A stretch of 64,000 bases of DNA from Gammaproteobacteria bacterium (lineage in GTDB: Bacteria > Pseudomonadota > Gammaproteobacteria > Eutrophobiales > Eutrophobiaceae): assembly GCA_026710545.1 (NCBI GenBank), contig JAPOQU010000096.1, forward strand, positions 1-64,000, given 5' to 3'. Shown here one piece after another: positions 35,652-44,311 of this stretch. The notes beneath the pieces are model-generated. The model worked only from the letters and a program-made list of their open reading frames with translations. It did not search any database and was not told the DNA's origin. Position numbers and translations under genes: made by a program. How positions within the stretch are numbered: the first letter of the stretch is position 1; each line of letters begins with the position of its first letter.

Positions 35652-36652
35652 AACCATGCTCCGTCACCGGCAAAAAATGCAGGCTCGCCGCCCGTATGTA
35701 TGAAAATGACGGTGTCGTAGTGATTGAATTTACCCCGCGCCAGTCCGTCGAGGTAGCCGGCCATGGCCTTGCCCGTATAGGTCGGGTCCAGAAGCAGACC
35801 TGCAGACCTGCTCGCAGTCCGGATTGCCGCGCTGCCTTCGGGGCTTGGAATTCCATAACCCTCACCTATAAAACCGCCGTGAACCGGCGCGTCGGCCCTG
35901 GTAAAACTCATGTCCACGTCCAGCAGGCCTGCCGCTTCCGTTGCCAGTGCTGCGACCTGCTCAGCCACTTCAGCCGGCTCCCTGCTGACCGTAAAACTCT
36001 CAATTTTCCAGTCAAGCCCAAGCAACCGCAGCCCCAGTAACCAACCGGCAAAAGTGCCGCCGGAGCCCAGTGGAAAGATGATTGCATCCGGTTCGAGCCC
36101 AAATTGTTCGCATTGTAACTGCAGCTCGCGTACCGCTATGACATGGCCCAGTGCCCCCAAGGCACAAGCACCGCCCCTGGGTATGGGATAGGGACGTTTT
36201 CCCCGGCTTTCCAACTCGTCTGCCACTTTATTGATATAGCCGTCAACCGAGGACCTTTCAGGGGCTCCGGTAAACCGAATCTCTGCTCCCAACATTTTTG
36301 TTACACGGTAATTTCCATCGACCGTGCCCGGCTCCTCACCCCAGTAAATGGCGACACAGTCCAGTTTCTTGTACGCAGCAACTGCGGCGGTTGCCCGAAC
36401 ATGGTTGGATTGCACGCCGGCTCCGGTGATCAATGTATCTTTGCCGGTATTCAGAGCATCCTGCAACAAGACTTCGAGGCCGCGCACCTTGTTGCCGCCC
36501 ATTGCAAAGCTGATTAAATCATCCCGTTTGAACCAGATATCCGGCCCCCCGATTTGATCGCGTAACTGTTCGGCCTGTATCAGTGGAGTGGGATATTGGG
36601 CCAGGTGGTAACGCGGAATTTTATTGATGATTTCGTCAAATGATGAACTCAT
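35648..36652 (-). CDS. PLP enzyme of the D-cysteine desulfhydrase family (CoM biosynthesis candidate)
   Basis: A fold-type II PLP protein with the Schiff-base Lys in AMGGNKVRGLE, the phosphate loop GSGGTFAG and GAGVQSNHVRA, typical of D-cysteine desulfhydrase/ACC deaminase. In Xanthobacter the CoM biosynthetic set includes a PLP enzyme of this kind (XcbE1) beside a ComA homologue and two fumarase-like proteins, the same company found here. It is inferred to put the thiol sulfur onto the CoM precursor. TAATG links it to the preceding lyase gene. Confidence 0.85.
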   Translation of the reverse strand: MSSSFDEIINKIPRYHLAQYPTPLIQAEQLRDQIGGPDIWFKRDDLISFAMGGNKVRGLEVLLQDALNTGKDTLITGAGVQSNHVRATAAVAAYKKLDCVAIYWGEEPGTVDGNYRVTKMLGAEIRFTGAPERSSVDGYINKVADELESRGKRPYPIPRGGACALGALGHVIAVRELQLQCEQFGLEPDAIIFPLGSGGTFAGWLLGLRLLGLDWKIESFTVSREPAEVAEQVAALATEAAGLLDVDMSFTRADAPVHGGFIGEGYGIPSPEGSAAIRTASRSAGLLLDPTYTGKAMAGYLDGLARGKFNHYDTVIFIHTGGEPAFFAGDGAWL

Positions 36653-38007
36653 TATAAATCTATCCCTGCAACCATCCGCTCTACCATGGCGGAACAGTGA
36701 CCTGTGCTGTTGTTCAATTCAAAGCATTCATCCAGTTCAGCGGGGCTGAGCCATTGCGCGATATCCGCATCTTCAACCAGGATCGTTTTCAGATGACGAC
36801 CCGTTTCGTGCGCCTGCATGGCGCAGTTATAAACATGCCGGTGGGCAGTCTGCTTACCTGTCCTGGCCGACAGTTTAAGCATAACCGCTTCCGAATAAAT
36901 CATGCCGTTGGTGCCTGCCAGGTTCTCCAGCATCTTTTCTTTGTTGACTACCAGGTTCGGCAACAACGATTGCAGCAATACCAGCACTTTATCGGTTACC
37001 AGGCTGCTCTCCGGTATGATCAGCCACTCACCTTTCCACGACCTGCCGTCACGCTCGTGATCATGGACCAGGTTTTCCATCATCCAGGCAGCATGATGGC
37101 GCACCAGGCGGGACAAGGTGCCCAGGTGTTCGGAGATTTCCGGGTTCCTTTTTTGCGGCATGGTAATACTGCCCACGGTGCCGCTGACAAAACCCTCGGC
37201 GACCTCACCGATTTCCGGCCGCTGCAAATTATAAATCTCCTGGCCGATACGGTCCCCGCTCGCGCCGATTAACGCCAGGTTGTTCAGCCATTCGGCATAA
37301 CGGTCCCGGGTAGTCGTCCAGGAGATGGGGGGCGGAGAAAGGCCCAGCTTCCTGCAAAACGCCTGCTGGATAGCCTGCGCCCCGGGACCCAGGGATGACT
37401 GGCTGCCAACCCCGCCGGCAAGCTGGCCGATTGCCAGCCGGGCTCTCATTTCACGCAACCGCTGCCGGTGGCGATCAAACTCATCCAGCCAGGTCGCGGC
37501 CTTGTAGCCGAATGTGACGGGCAACCCGATTTGACCATGGGTACGGCCGCACATCGGCGTATCCTTGTGATCGAGGGCAAGTTTAACCAGGTCCTTCTCG
37601 ATCCGTGTGATGCGTTTTACAAACAGGTCCAGGACATAGACGAGGGTCCTGCACATCTGGGTATCCGTTATGTCATGCACCGTCGCTCCGTAGCACAGCC
37701 ATTCCCCAGGGTCGCCACACCTCTTTTGCATCGCCTTGATCAGACCGATCAGTGAATGGTTGGTCTTCCTGAAATCCTCTCCTGCCTCAGTTAAAAACTC
37801 TTCATCGACAACCAGGTTCTCGAAAGTTGTACGGATCCCCCGGGCCGCTTCAACAGGTATCAATTCGTGCTCTGCCTGGACTTCCGCCAGGACGGTCATC
37901 ACTTCCATCCAACCGCGCACCAGGCCTGTTTCCGAAAACAGTTCCGTGGTTTCGGGCGTAGTCCATGACGAGCCGTAAATGGTGAAATCACTGATATGCG
38001 TAACCAT
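36652..38007 (-). CDS. Aspartase/fumarase-superfamily lyase, adenylosuccinate-lyase-like (CoM biosynthesis candidate)
   Basis: A 451-residue member of the aspartase/fumarase superfamily with the signature loop GSITMPQKRNP and a catalytic-type motif CGRTHGQIGLPVTFG. It is closest in feel to adenylosuccinate lyase. The bacterial CoM pathway uses superfamily members in place of the archaeal chemistry; one (XcbC1) eliminates phosphate from phosphosulfolactate to give sulfoacrylate. Which of the two lyases here does that is not decided by sequence reading. Start at 38007 (MVTHISDF) rather than the longer frame because it sits eight bases after the upstream stop. Confidence 0.8.
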   Translation of the reverse strand: MVTHISDFTIYGSSWTTPETTELFSETGLVRGWMEVMTVLAEVQAEHELIPVEAARGIRTTFENLVVDEEFLTEAGEDFRKTNHSLIGLIKAMQKRCGDPGEWLCYGATVHDITDTQMCRTLVYVLDLFVKRITRIEKDLVKLALDHKDTPMCGRTHGQIGLPVTFGYKAATWLDEFDRHRQRLREMRARLAIGQLAGGVGSQSSLGPGAQAIQQAFCRKLGLSPPPISWTTTRDRYAEWLNNLALIGASGDRIGQEIYNLQRPEIGEVAEGFVSGTVGSITMPQKRNPEISEHLGTLSRLVRHHAAWMMENLVHDHERDGRSWKGEWLIIPESSLVTDKVLVLLQSLLPNLVVNKEKMLENLAGTNGMIYSEAVMLKLSARTGKQTAHRHVYNCAMQAHETGRHLKTILVEDADIAQWLSPAELDECFELNNSTGHCSAMVERMVAGIDL

Positions 38008-38014
38008 TCCGTCT

Positions 38015-39550
38015 TTACCCCGGGTACTGCCGCGCCGTGTCCAGCAACTGCTTTTCAATGCGCAGCAGACGCTGTTTGCCCTGCTCTGCGTTTTCCCCGA
38101 TCAGTTGCAATTTCTTCTCACAGCCTTCCAGCATTTCATCCATGGATCCCAGCGCCGGAGTACCCGGTTCGGTGTGCGCTTCCAGGGCCCGACCAGGGTC
38201 CAGCGCCTGTTTGATATCCTCGTCACTGATCGATATTTCACGGCCCAGAACTGCTGCAGCCGCCTGCTTGAGAATTGACGCATTGATATTTTTTATCCCG
38301 CCTTCCGTGTCCCCATGGAACAGGCTTGCGACCAGTTCATAGGCGCTTCGATAGTCGATTTTGCCGCGCAGAACCAGGGTTTCCGCCAAATCGGTCGCCA
38401 TGATCGAAGGATCATCCAGGAGTTCTCTTGCGCGTTCATGCTTCAACTCCATATTCAGGACCACGTCGGTCATCAGGTAGACGGCGTTGATCAGGTTGGA
38501 TACGGCATCGGGTACGGCGCCGTATATCCACAACCTGTTATCGGGTTGTCCTGTCGGGGTCCTTGCCATGGCGTTCACGGAAGTCATCAACCCCATCAGT
38601 TCATTGCATACGCTGCGGACATGTGTCAGCGCAAACGGGTTTTTCTTCTGGGGCATGATCCTGCTGGCGCGGGCATGCTGGTCCGCCAGTTCCACCAGGA
38701 CAAATCCCTGGCTGGAAAATATTTGCAGGTCTTCAGACAAGCGGCTCATATTCACCGCGCAGCTACAGAATACGGCCGCGCTCTCGATGGGTATATCGGG
38801 CTGCCACATGGCGTCGCGGGTGTGGATGCTCAGGGCATCAAACCCAAGCAAATCCGCCATTTGCCGTCTGTCTACGGCCAGTCTTGACCCCGTGGTACTG
38901 CCGCAACCCATGGGACTGGAATTGACGCGGCGATACAGTTGTTGAATCCGTTCGCAGTCCCTGAATACGGGGTAGAGAAAGCCGGCCAGGTAATGGCCGA
39001 AGGTAGTCGGTTGCGCCGCCTGCAGGTATGTGTAATCCGGTACATACGCCTGCTTGAAGTCCCCAGCCCGTTGTTTCAGCGCCTGTCCGAATTGTGCGAG
39101 TGAAGCAAGCAATTCCAGCAGCCGCTGCCTCAGTAAAACATGGAAAGCGGAGGTTGTCGCTTCCCGCCGCGCTCTTCCTGCGCCGAGCCACCCGACCGAA
39201 TCCGTCCGTTGCCGTAACCATGCTTCCCTGTTGGTATATAAATCGCCTGCTTCCGGCCCGGGGGTAAAACTGTCCGGCCGTGAATGTAATTCGAGTAACC
39301 CTGCCAACAGTTCGCCTCCCTTCCCGGCAGGGATGATACCGGTATTTATCCCGGTAATCGTATAGGCCAGGTCAACCAGTCCCATGGCGGAAAACAGGCC
39401 CAGTTGTTGTTTGAGTTCCTGTGAGAAAGCGGAATCTACCAGGCTGGCTGCCGGCGCTGATTTCAGTCTGTCCCGCTCAAGAACCGCCTGGCCGCTTTTC
39501 CCTGGAGTATGGGATTTGCCCATTGATTTTTCAGTCGGTACCCTTGACAT
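38015..39550 (-). CDS. Aspartase/fumarase-superfamily lyase, argininosuccinate-lyase-like (CoM biosynthesis candidate)
   Basis: About 511 residues with the superfamily loop ASRIMPQKKNPFAL and the GSTTGSRLAVDR region of argininosuccinate lyase-like proteins. It is the second fumarase-type gene in tandem with the adenylosuccinate-like one, which mirrors the xcbC1/xcbD1 pair of Xanthobacter. An arginine-biosynthesis role is unlikely in this company. It overlaps the ComA-like gene; start at 39550 is tentative, 39523 being an alternative. Confidence 0.78.
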   Translation of the reverse strand: MSRVPTEKSMGKSHTPGKSGQAVLERDRLKSAPAASLVDSAFSQELKQQLGLFSAMGLVDLAYTITGINTGIIPAGKGGELLAGLLELHSRPDSFTPGPEAGDLYTNREAWLRQRTDSVGWLGAGRARREATTSAFHVLLRQRLLELLASLAQFGQALKQRAGDFKQAYVPDYTYLQAAQPTTFGHYLAGFLYPVFRDCERIQQLYRRVNSSPMGCGSTTGSRLAVDRRQMADLLGFDALSIHTRDAMWQPDIPIESAAVFCSCAVNMSRLSEDLQIFSSQGFVLVELADQHARASRIMPQKKNPFALTHVRSVCNELMGLMTSVNAMARTPTGQPDNRLWIYGAVPDAVSNLINAVYLMTDVVLNMELKHERARELLDDPSIMATDLAETLVLRGKIDYRSAYELVASLFHGDTEGGIKNINASILKQAAAAVLGREISISDEDIKQALDPGRALEAHTEPGTPALGSMDEMLEGCEKKLQLIGENAEQGKQRLLRIEKQLLDTARQYPG

Positions 39551-40397
39551 CCGTATTGTCAGGCTCAACTTCATTGGGGTCCCAACGGCCGCTTTTCAAC
39601 AGGTCCTTCGTAACGCCATGCAATGTTTCAAATCTCAGGCCATTTCTAAGCGCTTCCAGGGCCAGGACTTCGTTGCATTCGATATTGCCGATATTGACAT
39701 TACTTCCAAAGCGTTCTATCAGGAACGATTGTTGCGACCTCAGCGGGGCCTCCCAGATCAGCCGATTTATCTTATCCCCCATGATTTCCATAATCCTGTC
39801 CACCTCGATCTCTTCCACATGACCATGCTCATCGTATATACCGATCCCTACTCCACTTTCCCTTCCTTCGACAATGACCCATTCGGCTCCCCATTCCAGG
39901 TCCTCCAGCGCCTCCGTTGCCAGTTGTTCGCTCGTCGGCTGCCGTTTGGGGTCTTTTTTTCCGACTTCGGTGATCGCGACAAGGCCTGCGTTCAGCGCAC
40001 AATCGATGATATTTTTTCTTCGAAAGCGCGGAATGGATATGGTTCCATCGGAAATCTCGACCGCCTTGAAGCCCAGTTTCTTCGCATGGTGCATATAAAC
40101 GCGGCAATGGTGTTCAACCAGCGCGACTTCCAACAGGGTGCCTCCCGGGAAAGTCAGTATGTTATTGCTGTTGAGCAGCTCAAGTTTTTCCATGATCACC
40201 CGTCTCTCCATGAACGCCGATGTGCCGAAGCTGAATTTCCACAAATCCGTCAGGTGTGATGAAATCGACAGTGCGTCCCTGGTTTCATACAGGCCGCGCC
40301 CGGTATCGTTCACCATGGTAAGTCCTTGCCGGCGCGGTTTATCGGTCCTGGGGTCCCGGGTGCTTCTGATGATCCTGTTCCAGGCCAGTTCAGGCAT
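39531..40397 (-). CDS. comA: ComA-like phosphosulfolactate synthase (XcbB1 equivalent)
   Basis: ComA adds sulfite to phosphoenolpyruvate, the first step of coenzyme M synthesis. The 288-residue protein has the TIM-barrel signature AVEISDGTISIPRFRRK and AITEVGKKDPKRQ, together with TFPGGTLLEVAL near residue 90. An N-terminal extension of about 40 residues precedes the family core. The ATG at 40397 overlaps the stop of the preceding gene. It is the key marker that this operon makes CoM locally. CoM is rare in bacteria and nearly always tied to epoxyalkane metabolism, which is also encoded here. Confidence 0.9.
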   Translation of the reverse strand: MPELAWNRIIRSTRDPRTDKPRRQGLTMVNDTGRGLYETRDALSISSHLTDLWKFSFGTSAFMERRVIMEKLELLNSNNILTFPGGTLLEVALVEHHCRVYMHHAKKLGFKAVEISDGTISIPRFRRKNIIDCALNAGLVAITEVGKKDPKRQPTSEQLATEALEDLEWGAEWVIVEGRESGVGIGIYDEHGHVEEIEVDRIMEIMGDKINRLIWEAPLRSQQSFLIERFGSNVNIGNIECNEVLALEALRNGLRFETLHGVTKDLLKSGRWDPNEVEPDNTDVKGTD

Positions 40398-41304
40398 AAT
40401 CCACACCCTGGGATACTTCTCTCAATGCCCGTTCCACCATGGGCAGGTCTGCACCCCATGGGACTACCGCCAGTTCGTCCTCCTGCTCAACGTCAAATTC
40501 AAGCAGGCAGCATTTCAATATGGTCCTTTCGCCGTTCCTGGTTACGATTTGACGCGGACACATCTCGACTTGCGGGGGGTCATCATTGTAATAATGCCGG
40601 TGAAACTGCAGACTCCGCTCGCAGCCCACCAGGGTCCAGTTTTCTCTTTTTTCCGGTCGTTCATCCAGAAAAAATACCGGCGCGCCCAGGTCATCCAGCC
40701 CGCCCGAACGACAGGGTACCAGGTAGGCCTCGGGCGTGACGGATTTACATAAATCGACGAGTTCGATTTGTTCCAGCCTGGGTACGATGGGAGGCAGGTC
40801 GGCATAGCCCAGCACCTGTTCCACCATGTGATACAGCTTGGGCGGCTCCGGCGGCACGACCTCCACGACGCGCAGCAGCAGCGGGTCCGGGCGATGGATG
40901 ATATTCACGTGGTCAAACGTGCCCACAACGATGGCCGTCTTGTCGCTGGATACATTATTATCGACTGTCAGTTTGGCCAGAGCGGAGCGGTTAGCCGGAT
41001 CCGTTCCCGGACTTTCCAGATAAACACAGTCCTCCGGCAACGCCAGGACCTCAACATTATCGACACGATTGAACAGATCCGAGGAGGGTTTTCGTTGAAC
41101 CGCGACCACTGCATATTCCTGCTCGTCATTATGCAATACGATGACATCGGTCCGGCGGTAGACTTCACGGGAGCTGATGTGGTTTTCAACAGCGCCTGCC
41201 GTCATCACACCGGTGTAGGGCTGGAAGCTGACGCGGCGATACGGCAAGGGAACAAAATTCAGTTGTTGCCTCAGTCCTCCCGTTTGTAGTATTTCACCGC
41301 CCAT
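40390..41304 (-). CDS. Unrecognised protein within the CoM/CoA-transferase operon, 304 aa
   Basis: No family recognised. It is soluble, with no signal peptide or membrane helix. Cysteines are at VPCRSGG, VGCERS, EMCPRQ and a CC pair in ILKCCLLEF, and several histidines occur (LYHMVEQ, FHRHYY), which could bind a metal. It sits tightly between the CoA-transferase beta gene and comA and overlaps the latter, so it is very likely part of the alkene pathway. Either a step in CoM synthesis or processing of a CoM-linked intermediate is possible. Confidence 0.7.
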   Translation of the reverse strand: MGGEILQTGGLRQQLNFVPLPYRRVSFQPYTGVMTAGAVENHISSREVYRRTDVIVLHNDEQEYAVVAVQRKPSSDLFNRVDNVEVLALPEDCVYLESPGTDPANRSALAKLTVDNNVSSDKTAIVVGTFDHVNIIHRPDPLLLRVVEVVPPEPPKLYHMVEQVLGYADLPPIVPRLEQIELVDLCKSVTPEAYLVPCRSGGLDDLGAPVFFLDERPEKRENWTLVGCERSLQFHRHYYNDDPPQVEMCPRQIVTRNGERTILKCCLLEFDVEQEDELAVVPWGADLPMVERALREVSQGVDYA

Positions 41305-41325
41305 TGTTCATGTCGAGCCGGGATA

Positions 41326-42186
41326 TCAGGCTGCCAGTTCAAAGGACCTGCCGCGATCACTACGTCTGAGTTCCCGATGGTGAATTTTCATCGGGTCCAT
41401 TGTCCTGATAAATTCAATCATGTCCGGTGACGGCAGATCAACCATTGCGAGGTCTTCCCCCAGCGGGAAGGTAAATTCCGTATTTTCCCGGACCAGGTCT
41501 GCATCAGTATCCGGGTAGACGGCAGCCAGGCGTGCATGGCCGGAATCATCAAAATCGAAGACACCAAGGTCGGTGATAATACAATCAGGACCGCCGCCCC
41601 GGTAAGGCATCTCGTCACGCGCCTGATCGTCGACGGTACGGTGACCGACGCTGGTGACAAAATCACAGGTATCCACCAAGCGATAACGCCTGCGGCCTGC
41701 GTCATCAGCAGGCGCCCTGTGTGCGCCTGTCCATATCGTTATGTTTTCTACGTCGCAGGACAGGTTGCAGCCGCCGCCACCGCCCGGCAGTTTCAATTTC
41801 AACCTGTCATCGCCGCCCAGGCGGGTCACGTTCATATTGCCCCATTTGTCAATCTGCAAACCGGACAGGAACATCCGGCCCAGCCGCCCACTGGCGCCGA
41901 TATCAAACAACTCCTCGATATCGAGGAAACATTCGGCTTCCTGACTCATAACCCAGTCATTTGAGGTCGGGGTCAGGAAAGGAGGATTCGGGTTTACGCC
42001 GTAGGTGGCGCCGGCAATCAAAACCAGGTTGGGGGCATGGTTGCGCTTGGCCAGGTGCAAGGCCAGTTGAACCAGCGGGGAACCGAAACCGTGAAAGGCA
42101 AGAATGCCATCATCAACCGTCAGTGCGATCTGATAGATCAACAACTCGCCCAGGGTGCACGATGTCGGTCGGGTCTTGTCAAGCAT
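41326..42186 (-). CDS. CoA-transferase beta subunit
   Basis: A class I CoA-transferase subunit B of the glutaconate/3-oxoacid type, with LKLPGGGGGCNLSCDVENI (the glycine-rich CoA site region), ITDLGVFDFD and a C-terminal TMDPMKIHH. The longer frame runs into the alpha gene; the ATG at 42186 overlaps its stop by eight bases and starts MLDKTRPTSCTLGELL, which fits the family. Comparable CoA-transferase pairs are found in actinobacterial ethene/vinyl chloride (etn) clusters, where they are thought to activate a CoM-linked acid. Confidence 0.82.
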   Translation of the reverse strand: MLDKTRPTSCTLGELLIYQIALTVDDGILAFHGFGSPLVQLALHLAKRNHAPNLVLIAGATYGVNPNPPFLTPTSNDWVMSQEAECFLDIEELFDIGASGRLGRMFLSGLQIDKWGNMNVTRLGGDDRLKLKLPGGGGGCNLSCDVENITIWTGAHRAPADDAGRRRYRLVDTCDFVTSVGHRTVDDQARDEMPYRGGGPDCIITDLGVFDFDDSGHARLAAVYPDTDADLVRENTEFTFPLGEDLAMVDLPSPDMIEFIRTMDPMKIHHRELRRSDRGRSFELAA

Positions 42187-43099
42187 AGAGAGCCATCCAT
42201 TGTTGTGCGCCGGTATTCCATGCGCGCAGTTTTTCCAATTTTTTATCACCGCCGATAGCTGCAATATAATCCTGGTTGGACACGTTGTCGAAGACATACG
42301 GTTTCAAATACCGCTCTGCAAAGGACGCGTGACCTTCTTGAGCTGCATCATAGTACAATGCGGTATGCTCCCGGTCATAGCCATAAAAAGGGTAGCAGGA
42401 GGTCGGGTGTGCGCCGTAGGCAGTTTCGCTTATTGCGGTCACGTAGAAATAAGGAATAGTGACGCCCTTCGTCGCCAACTCTTCACGGGAAATAATTTTT
42501 TCCACCGTCGCAATCACCTTTTTCGCCGCCTTGGCAGACAGGATATCAGCAACCGGCGGACCTTCGATATGCAAATTCCCGTGTTTGTCGGCATATTGTG
42601 CATGGAGTATGGCGATATCGGGTTGTAATGCCGGCACCAGGACCAGTTCATCACCGGTGTAAGGACAAGTCATGGTTTTGTATTCAGGGTGCAAATTCAT
42701 AAAGCTGCTGCCCTGGACCGAGCGGATGGGCATAAACGGTATGCCGGCTATTGCTGCCCGCAACTGTTGCACCAGGGTATAACAACAACTGTCAGCCACC
42801 CGGACCTGCCCGGATTCACAGGCGCGCCGATAATTGGGCGCCATGCCGAAATCCTGTTCAAACCCCACGTAGGATTCACCACTGACGGCGACCAGTCCCG
42901 CGCCGCATAACAGGTCGATATCGATACCGTGGGCGGAACCTGCCACCGTCAGGTTGCCGGTATCCTGGCGGATCAGTTCGCGCAGCGCAGCCATCGGCTC
43001 ACGCCAGGACAAACCACCGCCTACCGCGACACAGTCATCACGCTTGACGTGACTGACCAGTTCCCTGAGACTGCATTCCTTGTTCTCGTAGGTATACAC
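42179..43099 (-). CDS. CoA-transferase alpha subunit
   Basis: Subunit A of a class I CoA-transferase: SLRELVSHVKRDDCVAVGGG, VRSVQGSSF and VLVPALQPDIAILHAQYADKHGN are family blocks. AGGAGG lies five bases before a GTG at 43099, which is therefore the chosen start (a GTG at 43102 is also possible). The enzyme would move CoA between acids. Together with the aldehyde dehydrogenase at 53017 it suggests a branch making an acyl-CoA from a two-carbon CoM adduct. Confidence 0.85.
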   Translation of the reverse strand: MYTYENKECSLRELVSHVKRDDCVAVGGGLSWREPMAALRELIRQDTGNLTVAGSAHGIDIDLLCGAGLVAVSGESYVGFEQDFGMAPNYRRACESGQVRVADSCCYTLVQQLRAAIAGIPFMPIRSVQGSSFMNLHPEYKTMTCPYTGDELVLVPALQPDIAILHAQYADKHGNLHIEGPPVADILSAKAAKKVIATVEKIISREELATKGVTIPYFYVTAISETAYGAHPTSCYPFYGYDREHTALYYDAAQEGHASFAERYLKPYVFDNVSNQDYIAAIGGDKKLEKLRAWNTGAQQWMALYA

Positions 43100-43110
43100 C
43101 ACTACCTCCT

Positions 43111-43881
43111 CTATATAGCGGTCATGCCGCCATCTACTGCAAAATCGGAACCACAGCAAAAACTCGCTTCTTCAGAAGCCAGGAATAATACTGCCCTGGC
43201 GATTTCCCCGGGTTCACCAAAGCGCCCTATCGGGTACTTGGACAGGCGTCGCCTCTGTGCCTCGTCCGACGTGTCGCTGCCAAGTAACTGGTGACCCATC
43301 GCCGTTGTTGCCACCGTACCCGGGCTCACACAATTTACCCGGATGCCTTCAGCCGAATATTGTGCCGCCATTTGTTTTGTCAGCCCTATCACGGCAGCTT
43401 TCGCGCTGCAATATGCCGCCATATTGTTGATCCCCGCACGACCCGCTACAGAACCAAAGTTGACGATGGCGCCGCCGCCATGTTTCCGCATAACCGGCAG
43501 GACGGCGCGCGAGCAAAAATAGGTCGCGGTGACATTGACATCCATGATACGCCGCCATATTGCCGTATCGGTTGTCTCAACGGAACCAAAATCAGCGATT
43601 CCTGCATTGTTGACAAGAATATCAACTTTTCCGGAGAAGTTTTCCACCGCGCCGGCAAAAACATGTCCGACTGCAGCCTCATCCGTCACATCAAGTTGAA
43701 ATGCGACTGCGTCTATACCTTCATTCCTTAGTTGATCCGCAGCGGAGTCTGCAGCTTCTTCGTTTATATCCATGATACATACACGGGCGCCTTCCTGCCC
43801 GAACATTCTTGCAGTCTCAAAGCCTATACCGCCCGCCGCTCCTGTGATGATTACACACTTGTTACCAAATCTGTCAGCCAT
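43111..43881 (-). CDS. xecE: S-2-hydroxypropyl-CoM dehydrogenase-like SDR
   Basis: A 256-residue short-chain dehydrogenase with GAAGGIG cofactor loop and catalytic Ser144, Tyr157, Lys161. The C-terminal third (GHQLLGSDTS, RRRLSKYPIGRFG, FAVDGGMTAI) is very close to what I recall of Xanthobacter S-HPCDH, in which an Arg and a Lys in the RRLxKYPIGRFG block bind the CoM sulfonate; here Arg212 and Lys215 are in place. It would oxidise the S-enantiomer of 2-hydroxyalkyl-CoM to the ketone. It is placed between the zinc ribbon gene and the CoA-transferase, apart from its R-specific partner at 51297. Confidence 0.82.
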   Translation of the reverse strand: MADRFGNKCVIITGAAGGIGFETARMFGQEGARVCIMDINEEAADSAADQLRNEGIDAVAFQLDVTDEAAVGHVFAGAVENFSGKVDILVNNAGIADFGSVETTDTAIWRRIMDVNVTATYFCSRAVLPVMRKHGGGAIVNFGSVAGRAGINNMAAYCSAKAAVIGLTKQMAAQYSAEGIRVNCVSPGTVATTAMGHQLLGSDTSDEAQRRRLSKYPIGRFGEPGEIARAVLFLASEEASFCCGSDFAVDGGMTAI

Positions 43882-44031
43882 TTCTATTCTCCCGTTGTGT
43901 TATTGATAACATTGACGTTCCCCGGGGCTCGAGGATTGGCTGATCCGAAGCGCCCGCCGGCACCGCCGCCCATCAATCGCGGCGGACTTCCACTCGTCGT
44001 CTCTGTAGATGTCGGCAATCGCCCGGGTGGG

Positions 44032-44226
44032 CTATTGACAACAAGGGCATCCTGCTCCGTGTTCTGCCTCCAGGGGGTGTTCCTCTCGCTGCTCAGGATT
44101 AGTTCTTGTTGCTTTATTTCCCCCGCAAACTGAACACACCCACTCTGCAGGTTCGCGTGTGCCGGCTAAAACAAGGCCTTTGAATACACGTTTACAATCA
44201 GGACAATGCAGGGTATATACGGGCAT
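44032..44226 (-). CDS. FmdB-like zinc ribbon protein, 64 aa
   Basis: A small protein with CPDC and CSVC pairs in FmdB-like spacing (MPVYTLHCPDCKRVF), plus a C-terminal CPCC. FmdB-type ribbons are small regulators or metal-binding proteins. It follows etnE, a zinc enzyme, after a hairpin and precedes the S-HPCDH gene. A link to zinc supply for EtnE or to regulation is possible. Confidence 0.72.
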   Translation of the reverse strand: MPVYTLHCPDCKRVFKGLVLAGTREPAEWVCSVCGGNKATRTNPEQREEHPLEAEHGAGCPCCQ

Positions 44227-44258
44227 AAGTTTTCACAGGCGGATAAGGTAAAACATCA

Positions 44259-44287
44259 CCGCGGAAACCTGTCGCAGGTTCCCGCGG
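44259..44287. terminator. Hairpin downstream of etnE
   Basis: CCGCGGAAACCTG and CAGGTTCCCGCGG form a 13-base stem with one mismatch and a three-base loop, 25 bases past the etnE stop on the minus strand, followed there by a TTTT. It may reduce transcription into the downstream genes or stabilise the etnE message. Confidence 0.5.
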
Positions 44288-44311
44288 TATGTTTACTACG
44301 TACAGATACCG

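Noticed and set aside
38015-39550. Housekeeping argininosuccinate lyase
   Set aside because: No arginine genes nearby; it is in an operon with ComA, a second superfamily lyase and a PLP desulfhydrase-like enzyme.
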